Of a stretch of 64,000 nt of DNA, positions 42,372 through 51,562 are shown in pieces. A program made the position numbers and the translations under genes. Source of the stretch: Vibrio hangzhouensis (GTDB lineage: Bacteria > Pseudomonadota > Gammaproteobacteria > Enterobacterales > Vibrionaceae); NCBI RefSeq assembly GCF_900107935.1, contig NZ_FNVG01000025.1:1-64000 (forward strand), written 5' to 3'. Position 1 is the stretch's first letter. Every line of letters starts with the position of its first letter. The notes under the pieces are model-generated. The model was not told where the DNA came from. It was given only the letters and a program-made list of their open reading frames with translations, and searched no databases.

Positions 42372-43052
42372 TCAGGCATCAATTCCAACCGCAGTTAGCA
42401 CATCAGAGACAATGTCTGCGACAAAATCTGGGTTCGCATTAGCGATAGGCTCACCATGGTTATATCCATAGGTCAAACCAAATGCCTGGCAACCCGCATT
42501 GCGAGCCGCGAGAATGTCGTTTTTGGAATCGCCCACCATCAGCACCTGCTGCGCCGACAGCTGCTCTTGCTCCATCAACCAGTGCAGCGCAATAGGATCC
42601 GGCTTGCGTTTCGGGAACGCATCTCCGCCCAGAACATGCTTAAAGTACTTGTCCAGTTTGTGCTGCTCAAGCAGCTCCGGGACAAATTTCGACGGTTTAT
42701 TGGTTAGTAACGCCAGGGTAAAGCCATGGGCGACCAGGGTATCCAGTGTTTGATGGACCGCAGGGTACAGATGGCTCAGTTTATGGCCACTCGCCTTGTA
42801 AAAGTCATCAAACAGCGTGCGCGCCTGAGTCAATAATTCAGGAGATAACGATGGATCAACCTCGATACTCTGACTGAGTGAACGACCGATCAAGATATCG
42901 GCGCCATTGCCGACGTAATCTCGCACCTGCAGCTCCGACACACTCGGGTAACCCAGTTCCTGAACCGCCTGATCGGCAGCCTGAGCCAGGTCCGGCACAC
43001 TATCGAGAAGCGTCCCATCCAAATCAAAAACGACGAGTTTAATTGCGCTCAT
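42372..43052 (-). CDS. gph: Phosphoglycolate phosphatase
   Basis: The 226-residue HAD-family hydrolase has motif I KLVVFDLDGTLLDSVPDL near residues 5-22, motif II LALLTNKPSKFV near 115, and motif IV MVGDSKNDILAARNAG near 170. It clears 2-phosphoglycolate, which arises from DNA repair. The start at 43052 follows GGA by eight bases; an ATG three codons upstream (43061) is also possible. Only about 15 bp separate it from rpe. Confidence 0.94.
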   Translation of the reverse strand: MSAIKLVVFDLDGTLLDSVPDLAQAADQAVQELGYPSVSELQVRDYVGNGADILIGRSLSQSIEVDPSLSPELLTQARTLFDDFYKASGHKLSHLYPAVHQTLDTLVAHGFTLALLTNKPSKFVPELLEQHKLDKYFKHVLGGDAFPKRKPDPIALHWLMEQEQLSAQQVLMVGDSKNDILAARNAGCQAFGLTYGYNHGEPIANANPDFVADIVSDVLTAVGIDA

Positions 43053-43066
43053 TAACTGCATCCAAC

Positions 43067-43744
43067 TTACTTGTTTGTTACTTTTGCCAGTTCTGCGCGC
43101 ATCTCATCAATCACCTCTTTGTAATCAGGGCGATTGAAGATAGCACTACCTGCAACGAACATGTCTGCACCGGCTTCGGCGATTTCACGAATATTATCCA
43201 CTTTAACGCCGCCATCGATTTCCAGACGAATGTCGCGGCCAGAGGCATCGATACGCTTACGAACTTCACGCAGTTTATCCAATGTCGATGGGATAAACGA
43301 CTGACCACCAAAGCCCGGGTTAACCGACATCAGCAGAATCAGATCAACCTTATCCATGATGTAATCAAGGCAAGACAATGGCGTCGCTGGATTGAGGACA
43401 ACACCGGCCTGACAACCGTGTTCTTTGATCAGTTGCAGTGTACGGTCAATGTGTTCAGACGCTTCCACGTGGAAGGTAATCATGCTTGCACCTGCTTTCG
43501 CGAAGTCCGGAACAATACTGTCCACAGGTTTAACCATCAGGTGCACATCGATAGGTGCGGTAATGCCATAATCGCGAAGCGCTTTACAGATAGGAGCACC
43601 AAACGTCAGGTTAGGGACGTAGTGGTTATCCATCACGTCAAAGTGAACAACGTCAGCACCCGCAGCGAGTACTTTTTCAACGTCTTCACCCAAACGAGCA
43701 AAGTCTGCAGAGAGAATGGATGGAGCAATAAGAAAGTCTTTCAT
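43067..43744 (-). CDS. rpe: Ribulose-phosphate 3-epimerase
   Basis: With the start at 43744 the protein has 225 residues, normal for Rpe. The motifs are IAPSILSADFARLGEDVE near residue 5, VVHFDVMDNHYVPNLTFG near 35 (metal His and Asp), MSVNPGFGGQSFIPS near 142 and LEIDGGVKVDNI near 175. It interconverts ribulose-5-phosphate and xylulose-5-phosphate in the pentose phosphate pathway. It is part of the dam-rpe-gph-trpS row. Confidence 0.96.
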   Translation of the reverse strand: MKDFLIAPSILSADFARLGEDVEKVLAAGADVVHFDVMDNHYVPNLTFGAPICKALRDYGITAPIDVHLMVKPVDSIVPDFAKAGASMITFHVEASEHIDRTLQLIKEHGCQAGVVLNPATPLSCLDYIMDKVDLILLMSVNPGFGGQSFIPSTLDKLREVRKRIDASGRDIRLEIDGGVKVDNIREIAEAGADMFVAGSAIFNRPDYKEVIDEMRAELAKVTNK

Positions 43745-43846
43745 ACCTAACCTCAGTGAAATGGTTTGCAAGCGTGTTTACAATAAAGTAACAGTGCGCG
43801 CAATTCTACCGAAGCGGTTGCTTAAATCCTAGCCCTTGAGCGCGAG

Positions 43847-44671
43847 TTATTGGTCTCGCGGCTCAAATAATGCCAATAATTCGTCAACCTTATTACGACC
43901 AGCACCATTTCGACTGATGGTACGTTTCACCTTCACCACATTGAGCTGAGCACCGTGATAAAGGCGGCGGGTCAATGTCGTATCGTGGTTTGATATCAGT
44001 ACAGGGATCCCTCGGTCAAACGCAGCATGCTCAGCTACATCAGCAAGAGCCGCCTGATCGTCAAGGGTAAACCCGTTACCAGCATAAGAGGTAAAATTCG
44101 CGGTGTTGGACAGCGGAGCATAAGGCGGGTCACAGTAAATCACACTGCCCTTACGTGCACGCTTAAAGGTATCGTGGTAGCCCTCGCAGACAAAAGTCGC
44201 CTTCTTGGCTTTCTCTGCAAAAAACTCCATTTCACTTTCCGGAAAGTACGGTTTTTTGTACGAGCCGAAAGGCACGTTGAAGCCGCCTTTCTTGTTGTAA
44301 CGACACAGGCCATTAAAGCCAAACCGATTCATGTAGAGAAACGCAACCGAGCGGAACATCACGTCGTCGCTTTGATTAAACTCAGCGCGAATGTCCAGAT
44401 AAACCTCTTTACGGTTGTGCTCTGGGGTAAAGAAACGCTTTGCTTCAGCAATGTATTGCTCTGGCTGCGTCTTTAGCAAGTTGTATAGATTGATAAGATC
44501 GGGGTTGATATCGGCAAGCAGATAGTGCTCATAATCCGTATTAAGAAAAATAGAGCCAGCACCAACGAACGGTTCTACCAGCTTTCTTGCGTCTGGCAAA
44601 TGCTTTTGAATGTCTTCGACCAAGCCATATTTTCCACCAGCCCATTTAAGAAAGGCGCGTTGCTTTTTCAT
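43847..44671 (-). CDS. dam: DNA adenine methyltransferase
   Basis: This 274-residue protein is a full Dam (E. coli 278). It has FLKWAGGKYGLVEDIQKHLP at residues 7-26 with the SAM-binding GGK, VEPFVGAGSIFLNTDY near 33, and the catalytic DPPY in VIYCDPPYAPLSNTANFTSY near 178. It methylates adenine in GATC, and vibrios need it for chromosome II replication control. It lies after damX with a perfect hairpin in between. Confidence 0.96.
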   Translation of the reverse strand: MKKQRAFLKWAGGKYGLVEDIQKHLPDARKLVEPFVGAGSIFLNTDYEHYLLADINPDLINLYNLLKTQPEQYIAEAKRFFTPEHNRKEVYLDIRAEFNQSDDVMFRSVAFLYMNRFGFNGLCRYNKKGGFNVPFGSYKKPYFPESEMEFFAEKAKKATFVCEGYHDTFKRARKGSVIYCDPPYAPLSNTANFTSYAGNGFTLDDQAALADVAEHAAFDRGIPVLISNHDTTLTRRLYHGAQLNVVKVKRTISRNGAGRNKVDELLALFEPRDQ

Positions 44672-44740
44672 TACTTGCTCTATTTACTGCCACCCCAAAA
44701 ATTAAGGCTGGGGAATATATCATAATTCAATTTGTTATGT

Positions 44741-44763
44741 TGACCTTTCTGGCAGAAAGGTCA
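44741..44763. terminator. Perfect hairpin between damX and dam
   Basis: TGACCTTTCT-ggc-AGAAAGGTCA has 10-bp arms. No T-run follows on the minus strand, so it may be an mRNA-stability or attenuation element rather than a full terminator. Confidence 0.5.
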
Positions 44764-44802
44764 GTCAAAACCCAATAAGGCGCGTGACTTCGCCCAAGCT
44801 CA

Positions 44803-46254
44803 TTACTCTTGCCAACGGGCAATCTCACGCTGCACCTGACTCATCGATTTAGCCCATGGTCCAAGCGACTGAATATCGTCAGGCAAATTCTCAGTGGCAT
44901 CGCGGGCCGCCTGAATGCTTGGATAGTGATCGTAAGTCACAATGTACCATTTCTCTTCACCACGCAATGTCGGGTACACACGCACCGGTTTATCGAAATT
45001 ATGCTGATTTAGGAAATACTGTACATCTTCCAGCGCTGTCATTGCAGCGATCTGCAGGGTATAGCTGTTTGACGGCAGAGCATTCAGCTCATCACGTGCA
45101 AACGAGAAGGTGATCGCCGTTTTCAGTCTCGCTGTTGTGTCCGCAGGCTCAACCGCCTTATGGGCCTCAACAACCTGTTCAATTTCAGGGGCCTTTTGGG
45201 CTGCGATCTCGGTTCTGTCATCCAGTAACGCATCCACCACATCTGAGGTGATCACAACACGCTCACCAGTTTCAGACACTCCGACACTGGCGGTTTCTGA
45301 CGTTACCGCTGGCGGTAGTGACGTCGAATCATCGCTGGCCTCAAGATCGCCAGGCATATCCTGGTTGGCTTTCTGAGCCTGAGACGCACTTGCGTCATCT
45401 CCAGATTGGCCAAGGGTTGGAATGGCCGTCTGCTCTAGCTGTAAATCAATGGTGTTATCTGAGGTCGGTTTCGGTGACTTAAGTAACCAGCTGTATCCCA
45501 GGAACAGCAACAATACAATAACAGCCACCGTGACCGCTATTTTGGCAGGTGAACCAACCAGCGAGCGAATGATCACTTTCTTTTCCATCTTTTGTTCTCC
45601 TAACGCCAAAATGTCTCCCGGATACGGTCTCGTGTTAGTAAACGCGCTTTTGAGTTTTTTTTCAACGCTTTCATCCATATAGCGCAGCACCATGGTCTCG
45701 AAAAAACGCTTTGATTCAGAAGCCGACAGTTCGTCGACTTCCAGTTCAACCGGCTTCTGCTCCAGACCATGACTCAGGCGGGACAACCGTGACAGCAAAC
45801 TGTCACTCGAACTGAACATCACCACACTGATATTCTGCTTGGCAACACTCTGGGAAGCGATATACAGCAACCAAAGCTCCGCCAACAAGGCCTGAGAGAT
45901 GTGTTGAGCATCATCAACCACTATCACAATGTTGCACGCCTCTCCCTCAAGGATGCGTTCAACACTGTCATTCAAAGAATCTGTGGTACTGTACATTGAC
46001 TGCGGAAACAGCTGACGCAAGATATTGCCCCGGTTAACCTCGTCACCCTGATTTGCCAAACAAGTGACCAGAGACTGGTTTTTGTCATGTGACCAGGTCT
46101 CCAGGTAACGATGCGCCAGCCAGGTCTTGCCGCTTCCGCTCTCTCCGCGAACCACGACGAAGTTAGCTGCAAACTGAGTCAGCAACTGCACACGTTCTAA
46201 TAACTGGGTCTGCGAGTCCAATTCCAATACTCGCAATTCGTAGGACAAACTCAT
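44803..46254 (-). CDS. damX: DamX cell-division protein (AAA ATPase and SPOR domains)
   Basis: This 483-residue protein has an AAA-type ATPase domain at residues 1-230 (Walker A VVRGESGSGKTWLAH near 34, Walker B NIVIVVDDAQHIS near 108). One membrane segment follows near 245-262 (AVTVAVIVLLLFLGYSWLL), then a Pro/Ser/Thr-rich linker. A C-terminal SPOR domain (from about 395: SYTLQIAAMTALEDVQYFLN) binds denuded septal peptidoglycan. The ATPase domain at the N-terminus is the Vibrio form; E. coli DamX lacks a good Walker A there. It lies between aroB and dam. Confidence 0.9.
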   Translation of the reverse strand: MSLSYELRVLELDSQTQLLERVQLLTQFAANFVVVRGESGSGKTWLAHRYLETWSHDKNQSLVTCLANQGDEVNRGNILRQLFPQSMYSTTDSLNDSVERILEGEACNIVIVVDDAQHISQALLAELWLLYIASQSVAKQNISVVMFSSSDSLLSRLSRLSHGLEQKPVELEVDELSASESKRFFETMVLRYMDESVEKKLKSAFTNTRPYPGDILALGEQKMEKKVIIRSLVGSPAKIAVTVAVIVLLLFLGYSWLLKSPKPTSDNTIDLQLEQTAIPTLGQSGDDASASQAQKANQDMPGDLEASDDSTSLPPAVTSETASVGVSETGERVVITSDVVDALLDDRTEIAAQKAPEIEQVVEAHKAVEPADTTARLKTAITFSFARDELNALPSNSYTLQIAAMTALEDVQYFLNQHNFDKPVRVYPTLRGEEKWYIVTYDHYPSIQAARDATENLPDDIQSLGPWAKSMSQVQREIARWQE

Positions 46255-46283
46255 CCCGAACCTATTCCGATACTCACTGAACT

Positions 46284-46308
46284 AAAAAAGGCCCCATCAC
46301 GGAGCCTC
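46284..46308 (-). terminator. Terminator after aroB
   Basis: On the minus strand AGGCTCC-gtgat-GGGGCCT is followed by six T, about 45 bp past the aroB stop codon. Confidence 0.8.
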
Positions 46309-46351
46309 TCAATTAACAAGCATTCAAAGCGCTAACCGTCGCGCATTTGAT

Positions 46352-47437
46352 TTATTGTCGACACAAATCAATCGCTTGCTCGATAATATCACCAGGTACA
46401 TCCGACACAACCTGAGCAGTACCAATTGAGGTTGGCAACACAAGGCGTAGCTTACCTGACAATACTTTTTTATCACGCATCATATGCTTCATGAAGTCGT
46501 CAAAGCTCATCGACTCAGGAGTGTGTACTGGCAATTTCGCTCGCTCTAGGAGTGCTATAATACGTGCTACCTGTTCGCTGCTGATGTCCCCCAGAAGCTG
46601 GGCAGTATGCGCTGCCATTGCTGTGCCTGAGGAAACGGCCTCTCCATGTAACCATTTACCATACCCTAGTTCTGCTTCAATCGCATGACCAAATGTATGA
46701 CCTAGATTCAATAACGCACGAATACCTGACTCTTTTTCGTCCTGCGCCACGACTTCCGCCTTAATCTGACAACAGCGGGCAATGGCATAGGTCAGCGCTT
46801 GCTGATCAAGTGCATAGAGTCGATCCAGGTTTTGTTCAAGCCAGTCAAAAAACGCTTCATCGTAAATAATGCCGTACTTAATGACTTCAGCAATGCCTGC
46901 CGCAAACTCTCGCTCTGGCAGTGTTTTCAGACAGTCAGTATCAATGATGACTGATTGTGGCTGATAAAACGCGCCGATCATGTTTTTACCCAGAGGATGG
47001 TTCACCGCGGTTTTTCCACCGACCGACGAGTCCACCTGAGACAATAACGTCGTCGGGATTTGTACGAAATCCACACCACGTTGATAACACGATGCCGAAA
47101 AGCCCACCAGATCACCAATTACGCCGCCACCGAGGGCAACGACAACAACATCACGACCATAATTGCCTGACAGCAGATGGGTCATCACGGTATTGAAAGT
47201 ATCGAGTGTCTTGTACTGCTCACCGTCAGGAAGTTCCAACAATGAGGTTTTACAGCCTTTTTTATCCAGCTGTTCAAGAATGGCTTTCGCGTAGAGGGGG
47301 GAAACTGTGGTGTTGGAAATCACCACCACCGATTTTCCGTCTGGAATTTGGGAAAATTGAGCCGAGTCATTAAACAACCCGGCACCAATTGAAATTGGGT
47401 AGCTGCGCTCACCAAGTTCGACCGTAATCCGTTCCAT
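46352..47437 (-). CDS. aroB: 3-dehydroquinate synthase
   Basis: This 361-residue protein has the length of E. coli AroB (362). The motifs are VVVALGGGVIGDLVGFSASC near residue 100 (NAD-binding glycines), FVQIPTTLLSQVDSSVGGKT near 124 and NLGHTFGHAIEAELGYGKWL near 245 (zinc-binding His). It makes 3-dehydroquinate in the shikimate pathway. It follows aroK, as in most gammaproteobacteria. Confidence 0.96.
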   Translation of the reverse strand: MERITVELGERSYPISIGAGLFNDSAQFSQIPDGKSVVVISNTTVSPLYAKAILEQLDKKGCKTSLLELPDGEQYKTLDTFNTVMTHLLSGNYGRDVVVVALGGGVIGDLVGFSASCYQRGVDFVQIPTTLLSQVDSSVGGKTAVNHPLGKNMIGAFYQPQSVIIDTDCLKTLPEREFAAGIAEVIKYGIIYDEAFFDWLEQNLDRLYALDQQALTYAIARCCQIKAEVVAQDEKESGIRALLNLGHTFGHAIEAELGYGKWLHGEAVSSGTAMAAHTAQLLGDISSEQVARIIALLERAKLPVHTPESMSFDDFMKHMMRDKKVLSGKLRLVLPTSIGTAQVVSDVPGDIIEQAIDLCRQ

Positions 47438-47468
47438 GGTATGCTCTCCTAATTGAAGAAGGTTTCTT

Positions 47469-47987
47469 TTAACCTTCTTCTAGCATTTTTACGATCTGGT
47501 TGGCTACCACTTTTGCACTTTGATCATCAGTACGAACCACATAGTCCGCCACTTCTTTGTATAGATCATTGCGCTCATCCGCCAGAGATTCTAGAACTTC
47601 ACGCGGGTTATCCGTTTGAAGTAGCGGACGCTTTTTATCGCGGTTTGTACGAGCCAGTTGTTTTTCAATGGTAGTTTCCAAATAAACAACGATGCCTCGT
47701 GCAGACAGACGGTTACGGTTGTCCTTGCTCTTAACAGAGCCACCACCTGTTGCCAGAACAATACCTTGCTGTTCTGTTAGATCATTAATTACAGCTTCTT
47801 CGCGCTTACGGAAGCCGTCTTCACCTTCAACGTCAAACACCCATGCGATGTCTGCGCCAGTGCGTTCTTCAATTACGGTATCAGAGTCAACAAACTCCAT
47901 ATGAAGTTGTTGAGCCAGGTGTCTACCGATTGTACTTTTGCCGGCACCCATTGGGCCAACAAGAAAAATATTGCGTTTCTCAGCCAT
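47469..47987 (-). CDS. aroK: Shikimate kinase
   Basis: With the start at 47987 (MAEKRNIFLVG) the protein has 172 residues. The P-loop is VGPMGAGKSTIGRHLAQ at residues 10-26, DSDTVIEERTGADIAWVFD near 34 binds shikimate, and VLATGGGSVKSKDNR lies near 75. It phosphorylates shikimate for aromatic amino-acid synthesis. No strong ribosome site is seen, and a start three codons upstream is also possible. It is downstream of pilQ and upstream of aroB. Confidence 0.95.
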   Translation of the reverse strand: MAEKRNIFLVGPMGAGKSTIGRHLAQQLHMEFVDSDTVIEERTGADIAWVFDVEGEDGFRKREEAVINDLTEQQGIVLATGGGSVKSKDNRNRLSARGIVVYLETTIEKQLARTNRDKKRPLLQTDNPREVLESLADERNDLYKEVADYVVRTDDQSAKVVANQIVKMLEEG

Positions 47988-48181
47988 GTTTAGCATTAAT
48001 TTACAACGTTAATTCAATGACATCGCCACAAGAAAAGACCGAAAAGGAGCCTCGGAAAAAGGGCTTGTGGCACCAATTCCTCACAGATAAGTCGTGATAA
48101 GACCCGAAATTATCAAGGTAAGGTGCCTTGAATGCAACTTTATTTTTGATCCATTTCAATTATTCGAGAGTTTACAGCCGC

Positions 48182-49870
48182 TTATTGAGCAATTATCTCG
48201 GGAGTCACAAAGATAAGTAACTCATTCTTACCCATGTTTTCATAGGTTCGCCTGAATAATGCCCCAAGCAACGGAATATCCCCCAGCAGCGGTACCTTAT
48301 CCACTTTGTTTGCCAGGGAATGCTGGAAAATCCCACCCAGCACAACCGTTTCCCCATTGTTGACCAGGACTTGCGTTCCAATGCGTTGCGTGTCGATGGC
48401 TACCGTTTCACCTTCCAGTGTTTTCAACACCTCGCCAACCCTGTCCTGTGTCACGTTCAGGTCGAGGATCAACCGATTGTCCGGGGTAATTTGCGGTGTT
48501 ACCGTGAGTGACAAAACCGCTTTTTTAAATTCGACCGCAGTGGCACCGCTGGAGGTCGATTTGAGATAAGGGATTTCCGTGCCCTGCTCGATATACGCTG
48601 ATTTTTTGTTGGTGGTGATCAGTCTGGGGCTGGAGATAATTTCGGCCTTCGATTCATTCTGCAGTGCAGACAGTTCAAGATCCAACAAGGTATTCGAGCC
48701 CAGTTTGGCGATTTGAAAAGCGATGCTCGATGCGTTATCCGATACTGCGGCGAGATTAACATTGAGAAAGTCATCAATGCTAACGTTGTCATCATAAATC
48801 CCGGCCACCGCCAGATTATTCTCAATCGAACCACCAACAGTCGTGTTGCCATTGGTTGATGTAAACCCCCAGCGCACTCCAAGCTCCTCAATGTTGCCCT
48901 CTTTAATGGCGACCACGCGAGCCTCGATTTGTACCTGCTTGACCGGAATATCCAACTTGGCAATGATCTGCTTAATCACCTCTATGTTATCAGGCAAGTC
49001 ACGCAGCAATAGCGAGTTGGTCCGCTCATCAATGGCCACAGACCCGCGCTCTGACAACATACTCACTGCGCTCTCGCCACCAACCATCTGTGCCATATCC
49101 GCAGCCTTAGCGTAGTTGATTTTGATAATTTCCGACTTCAACCTTCCTATTTGCTGCGTCAGTTGCTGTTTTTCCAGAGCCAATTGCTCCTGCTGATCTA
49201 ACTCGGCCTTTGGTGCCACCAGTACCACATTGCCACGAACACGCTTATCCAAGCCTTTGACCCGCAAAATGATGTCCAACACTTCTGTCCAGGGCACACG
49301 GTCGAGGCGCAGTGTCAGATTTCCCTGAACACTATCAGAAACCACCAGATTGAAATCATTGTAGTCCGCCAGCAATTGCAATACGTTACGTACCGGGATG
49401 TCCTGGAAGTTAATAGAGGTCAACTTACCGCTATTGTTATCCAGCAGGCGCTGCTCATCGCTCTGTTGCTGTGTCAACGGAATGATGGTCACCCTCAATT
49501 GCTGCCCAACGAGATCATAGCGATAATCCACCGTCTGTTTGGTGCCCACTAACAGGCGCACGTCCGGGGCATCATCAAACACTTCAATCTGATTCACCGC
49601 GGTAGCAAAGTCTTTGACGTCCAGAATGGCTACCTGCTCCGGGGCGATGCGGGTCTGTTTAAAGACGATGCCAATCCCCTTCTCTAGCGCCTCCAGTTTT
49701 ACCACGCTACCCGGTTCAGACAGATCAATCACCACGACTCCCTGCCTGTGTGCATCAAGCTCAAACGTCACCCCCGTAACCGAGTTGCTTACCACACTGG
49801 CCAATACCGCGTTAACCCACAGACACCACAGCAGTATCGGCCATCCCGCTTTTCTTGCTATCCCTGTCAC
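48182..49870 (-). CDS. pilQ: Type IV pilus secretin PilQ
   Basis: The start is taken as the GTG at 49870, seven bases after GGAG and right before the signal peptide. That gives 562 residues with a signal peptide of about 25 ending AVLA. The AMIN and N0/N1-type domains occupy about 30-260 (INFQDIPVRNVLQLLADYND near 160). The secretin domain runs from about 330 to 555, with GTEIPYLKSTSSGA and VVLGGIFQHSLANKVDKVPLL. It forms the outer-membrane pore for the pilus. It is the last gene of pilMNOPQ. Confidence 0.93.
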   Translation of the reverse strand: MTGIARKAGWPILLWCLWVNAVLASVVSNSVTGVTFELDAHRQGVVVIDLSEPGSVVKLEALEKGIGIVFKQTRIAPEQVAILDVKDFATAVNQIEVFDDAPDVRLLVGTKQTVDYRYDLVGQQLRVTIIPLTQQQSDEQRLLDNNSGKLTSINFQDIPVRNVLQLLADYNDFNLVVSDSVQGNLTLRLDRVPWTEVLDIILRVKGLDKRVRGNVVLVAPKAELDQQEQLALEKQQLTQQIGRLKSEIIKINYAKAADMAQMVGGESAVSMLSERGSVAIDERTNSLLLRDLPDNIEVIKQIIAKLDIPVKQVQIEARVVAIKEGNIEELGVRWGFTSTNGNTTVGGSIENNLAVAGIYDDNVSIDDFLNVNLAAVSDNASSIAFQIAKLGSNTLLDLELSALQNESKAEIISSPRLITTNKKSAYIEQGTEIPYLKSTSSGATAVEFKKAVLSLTVTPQITPDNRLILDLNVTQDRVGEVLKTLEGETVAIDTQRIGTQVLVNNGETVVLGGIFQHSLANKVDKVPLLGDIPLLGALFRRTYENMGKNELLIFVTPEIIAQ

Positions 49871-49884
49871 ACGCACTCTCTCCG

Positions 49885-50385
49885 TTACTTCAATGATAAT
49901 CTGGTCTGCCGCTGATACCAGCAACCCAGTCCGTCAGACAGCGTTTCATGGATGACCAACGCCTGCTCTGTCACTCGCTTAATTTGTCCGTTATTCTCTC
50001 CCAGATATTGTCCGGTACGAACTGTCACAATGCGCTTATCAGGCAACTCAATCAGGCCGGTCAACCCCTCGCCACGGCTCATCAACCCTTTCAGGGTCAG
50101 TTCATTGAGGCGATATTGCTCGAGAGGCTGTTTGTTTCTCATCTCAGGTTGCCAACAGGCACGAGGGGTTTGAGAGGGTTGAGTCGCTGCAGACACCATT
50201 GGCAGATCAAACGGGGTCACCATCACTTCCTGAAAAGGGATGGCGTTATACTCGGGGGATGGTGCCGTACTCTGCACCTCCTTTTGCGTGTCCCGAACCG
50301 TTTCCGCGACAAAATCCGGCAGTGATTCGCGGTTCGCTTTGCATCCCATCAGCAGCAAGAGACAAAGCAGGCTAGTTCTTTCCAT
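49885..50385 (-). CDS. pilP: Type IV pilus lipoprotein PilP
   Basis: This 166-residue lipoprotein has the lipobox LLLLMGC at residues 10-16, so the mature protein is anchored by Cys16. A proline-rich linker follows, then the beta-domain typical of PilP (LTLKGLMSRGEGLTGLIELP). It links PilNO in the inner membrane to the PilQ secretin. It overlaps pilO by 14 nt and has a strong GGAGG ribosome site within it. Confidence 0.9.
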   Translation of the reverse strand: MERTSLLCLLLLMGCKANRESLPDFVAETVRDTQKEVQSTAPSPEYNAIPFQEVMVTPFDLPMVSAATQPSQTPRACWQPEMRNKQPLEQYRLNELTLKGLMSRGEGLTGLIELPDKRIVTVRTGQYLGENNGQIKRVTEQALVIHETLSDGLGCWYQRQTRLSLK

Positions 50386-50974
50386 CGCCTCCCTCCTTTA
50401 CCTCACCGGGCTTGAATTGAAACGTCGAAGCCATGACCCGAAAGTGCAGTATGCTGCTCTCCTGACTCACTCGCTGCCACTCGGCATTGTCGATCAATAC
50501 GATGCGTGGCAGGTGAGCAATCGCCTGCGTGTAGCGACCAATATCGTTGTAACTGCCCGTCAGCTCAATATCTAGGGGCAAGCGGTAAAGAAACTGTTGG
50601 CTCTGCTTTTTGCCCCAGTCAATACGAGTGAAGGTCAGAGCGTTATTCAACCCCTGTTCATTGACTGCGGCCAACAAACTGGCCAGTTCTTTCTGAGCCG
50701 GAAGTTGCTCGATAAGGTGCTGATAGTGGCTCGACAAATCTGAATATTGCTGTTGCATCTGGGGCAATAGCGCCGCCTGCTTCGCAACGATGCGTAACTC
50801 CTGCTTTAATTGCCCTTCCTGCTGCTGATAAAACTGCAAATCTTCCCAGGCCGGTTTTCCCGTCAGCCACAACCCTGCCCCGAGCGCGCCCAACATCAGC
50901 ACAGTCGCAACGATGAGCTGAGCCCCGAGGGGCCAGCTCATCATTTCATCAAGTTCAAGATCCGCGAATGCCAT
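50372..50974 (-). CDS. pilO: Type IV pilus inner-membrane protein PilO
   Basis: This 200-residue bitopic protein has a membrane segment at residues 17-38 (AQLIVATVLMLGALGAGLWL), a periplasmic coiled-coil (QQQEGQLKQELRIVAKQAAL) and a ferredoxin-like C-terminal domain (FLYRLPLDIELTGSYNDIGR). It forms the alignment subcomplex with PilN. Its start directly follows the pilN stop codon. Confidence 0.9.
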   Translation of the reverse strand: MAFADLELDEMMSWPLGAQLIVATVLMLGALGAGLWLTGKPAWEDLQFYQQQEGQLKQELRIVAKQAALLPQMQQQYSDLSSHYQHLIEQLPAQKELASLLAAVNEQGLNNALTFTRIDWGKKQSQQFLYRLPLDIELTGSYNDIGRYTQAIAHLPRIVLIDNAEWQRVSQESSILHFRVMASTFQFKPGEVKEGGDGKN

Positions 50975-51562
50975 TCAATGCTCTCCTTGTTGAGGTTGAG
51001 GTTCAAGTTCCAGCAGTTGTGAAACCACCACCTGAAAAGAGAGTTCAAAAGCCTGATAGCTTCGCCCAAAACGGAGCTGACCATGGACAATGGAGTGCAT
51101 TTCGACCTGTTCCAGTGCTGGCGAGTTTTCGAAATGTTTCAGCATCGTTGCCAGCCTAGCGGTACTGTCACTGACGCCTGATAACTTAAAGCGGGTCCCC
51201 TCCATGCGGATCTTATCGATGTACACTCCTGGCGGCATTAAGGAAGGCAGTAAATTCATCATAGCGGTGGTCTTACTGCGCTGAGCCTGCAGGGTACGCA
51301 CATGCTCGAGCCGGGCTTCAAGCCGATCATGGGCTTTGGTGATGTCGGAAAGCTCAGCGATCTGCTGACGGTATTCGCTGATGGTCTGTTTTAGGTACTG
51401 GGTTCTCTGCCATTGAAGATGCGCTTGTTGCTGTGCATACCATGTCAAAATGGCCGTTATCCCACCAGCGATGACAAGCGCCAACATTAACAGAACAAGA
51501 AAGCGATGTTTGTGTCGACGGCGTTGACCTTCTCGCCAGGGAAGAAGGTTAGCGCAAACCAT
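50975..51562 (-). CDS. pilN: Type IV pilus inner-membrane protein PilN
   Basis: With the start at 51562 (MVCANLLPWREGQRRRHKHR) the protein has 195 residues. The conserved NLLPWRE motif at the very N-terminus binds PilM in the cytoplasm, and a membrane helix follows at 22-45. The periplasmic coiled coil leads to a ferredoxin-like fold. Its start overlaps the pilM stop by 14 nt. Confidence 0.92.
   Translation of the reverse strand: MVCANLLPWREGQRRRHKHRFLVLLMLALVIAGGITAILTWYAQQQAHLQWQRTQYLKQTISEYRQQIAELSDITKAHDRLEARLEHVRTLQAQRSKTTAMMNLLPSLMPPGVYIDKIRMEGTRFKLSGVSDSTARLATMLKHFENSPALEQVEMHSIVHGQLRFGRSYQAFELSFQVVVSQLLELEPQPQQGEH

Noticed and set aside
48017..48097. 26-codon rightward ORF between aroK and pilQ
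   Set aside because: No ribosome site and no downstream gene in that direction; probably chance.
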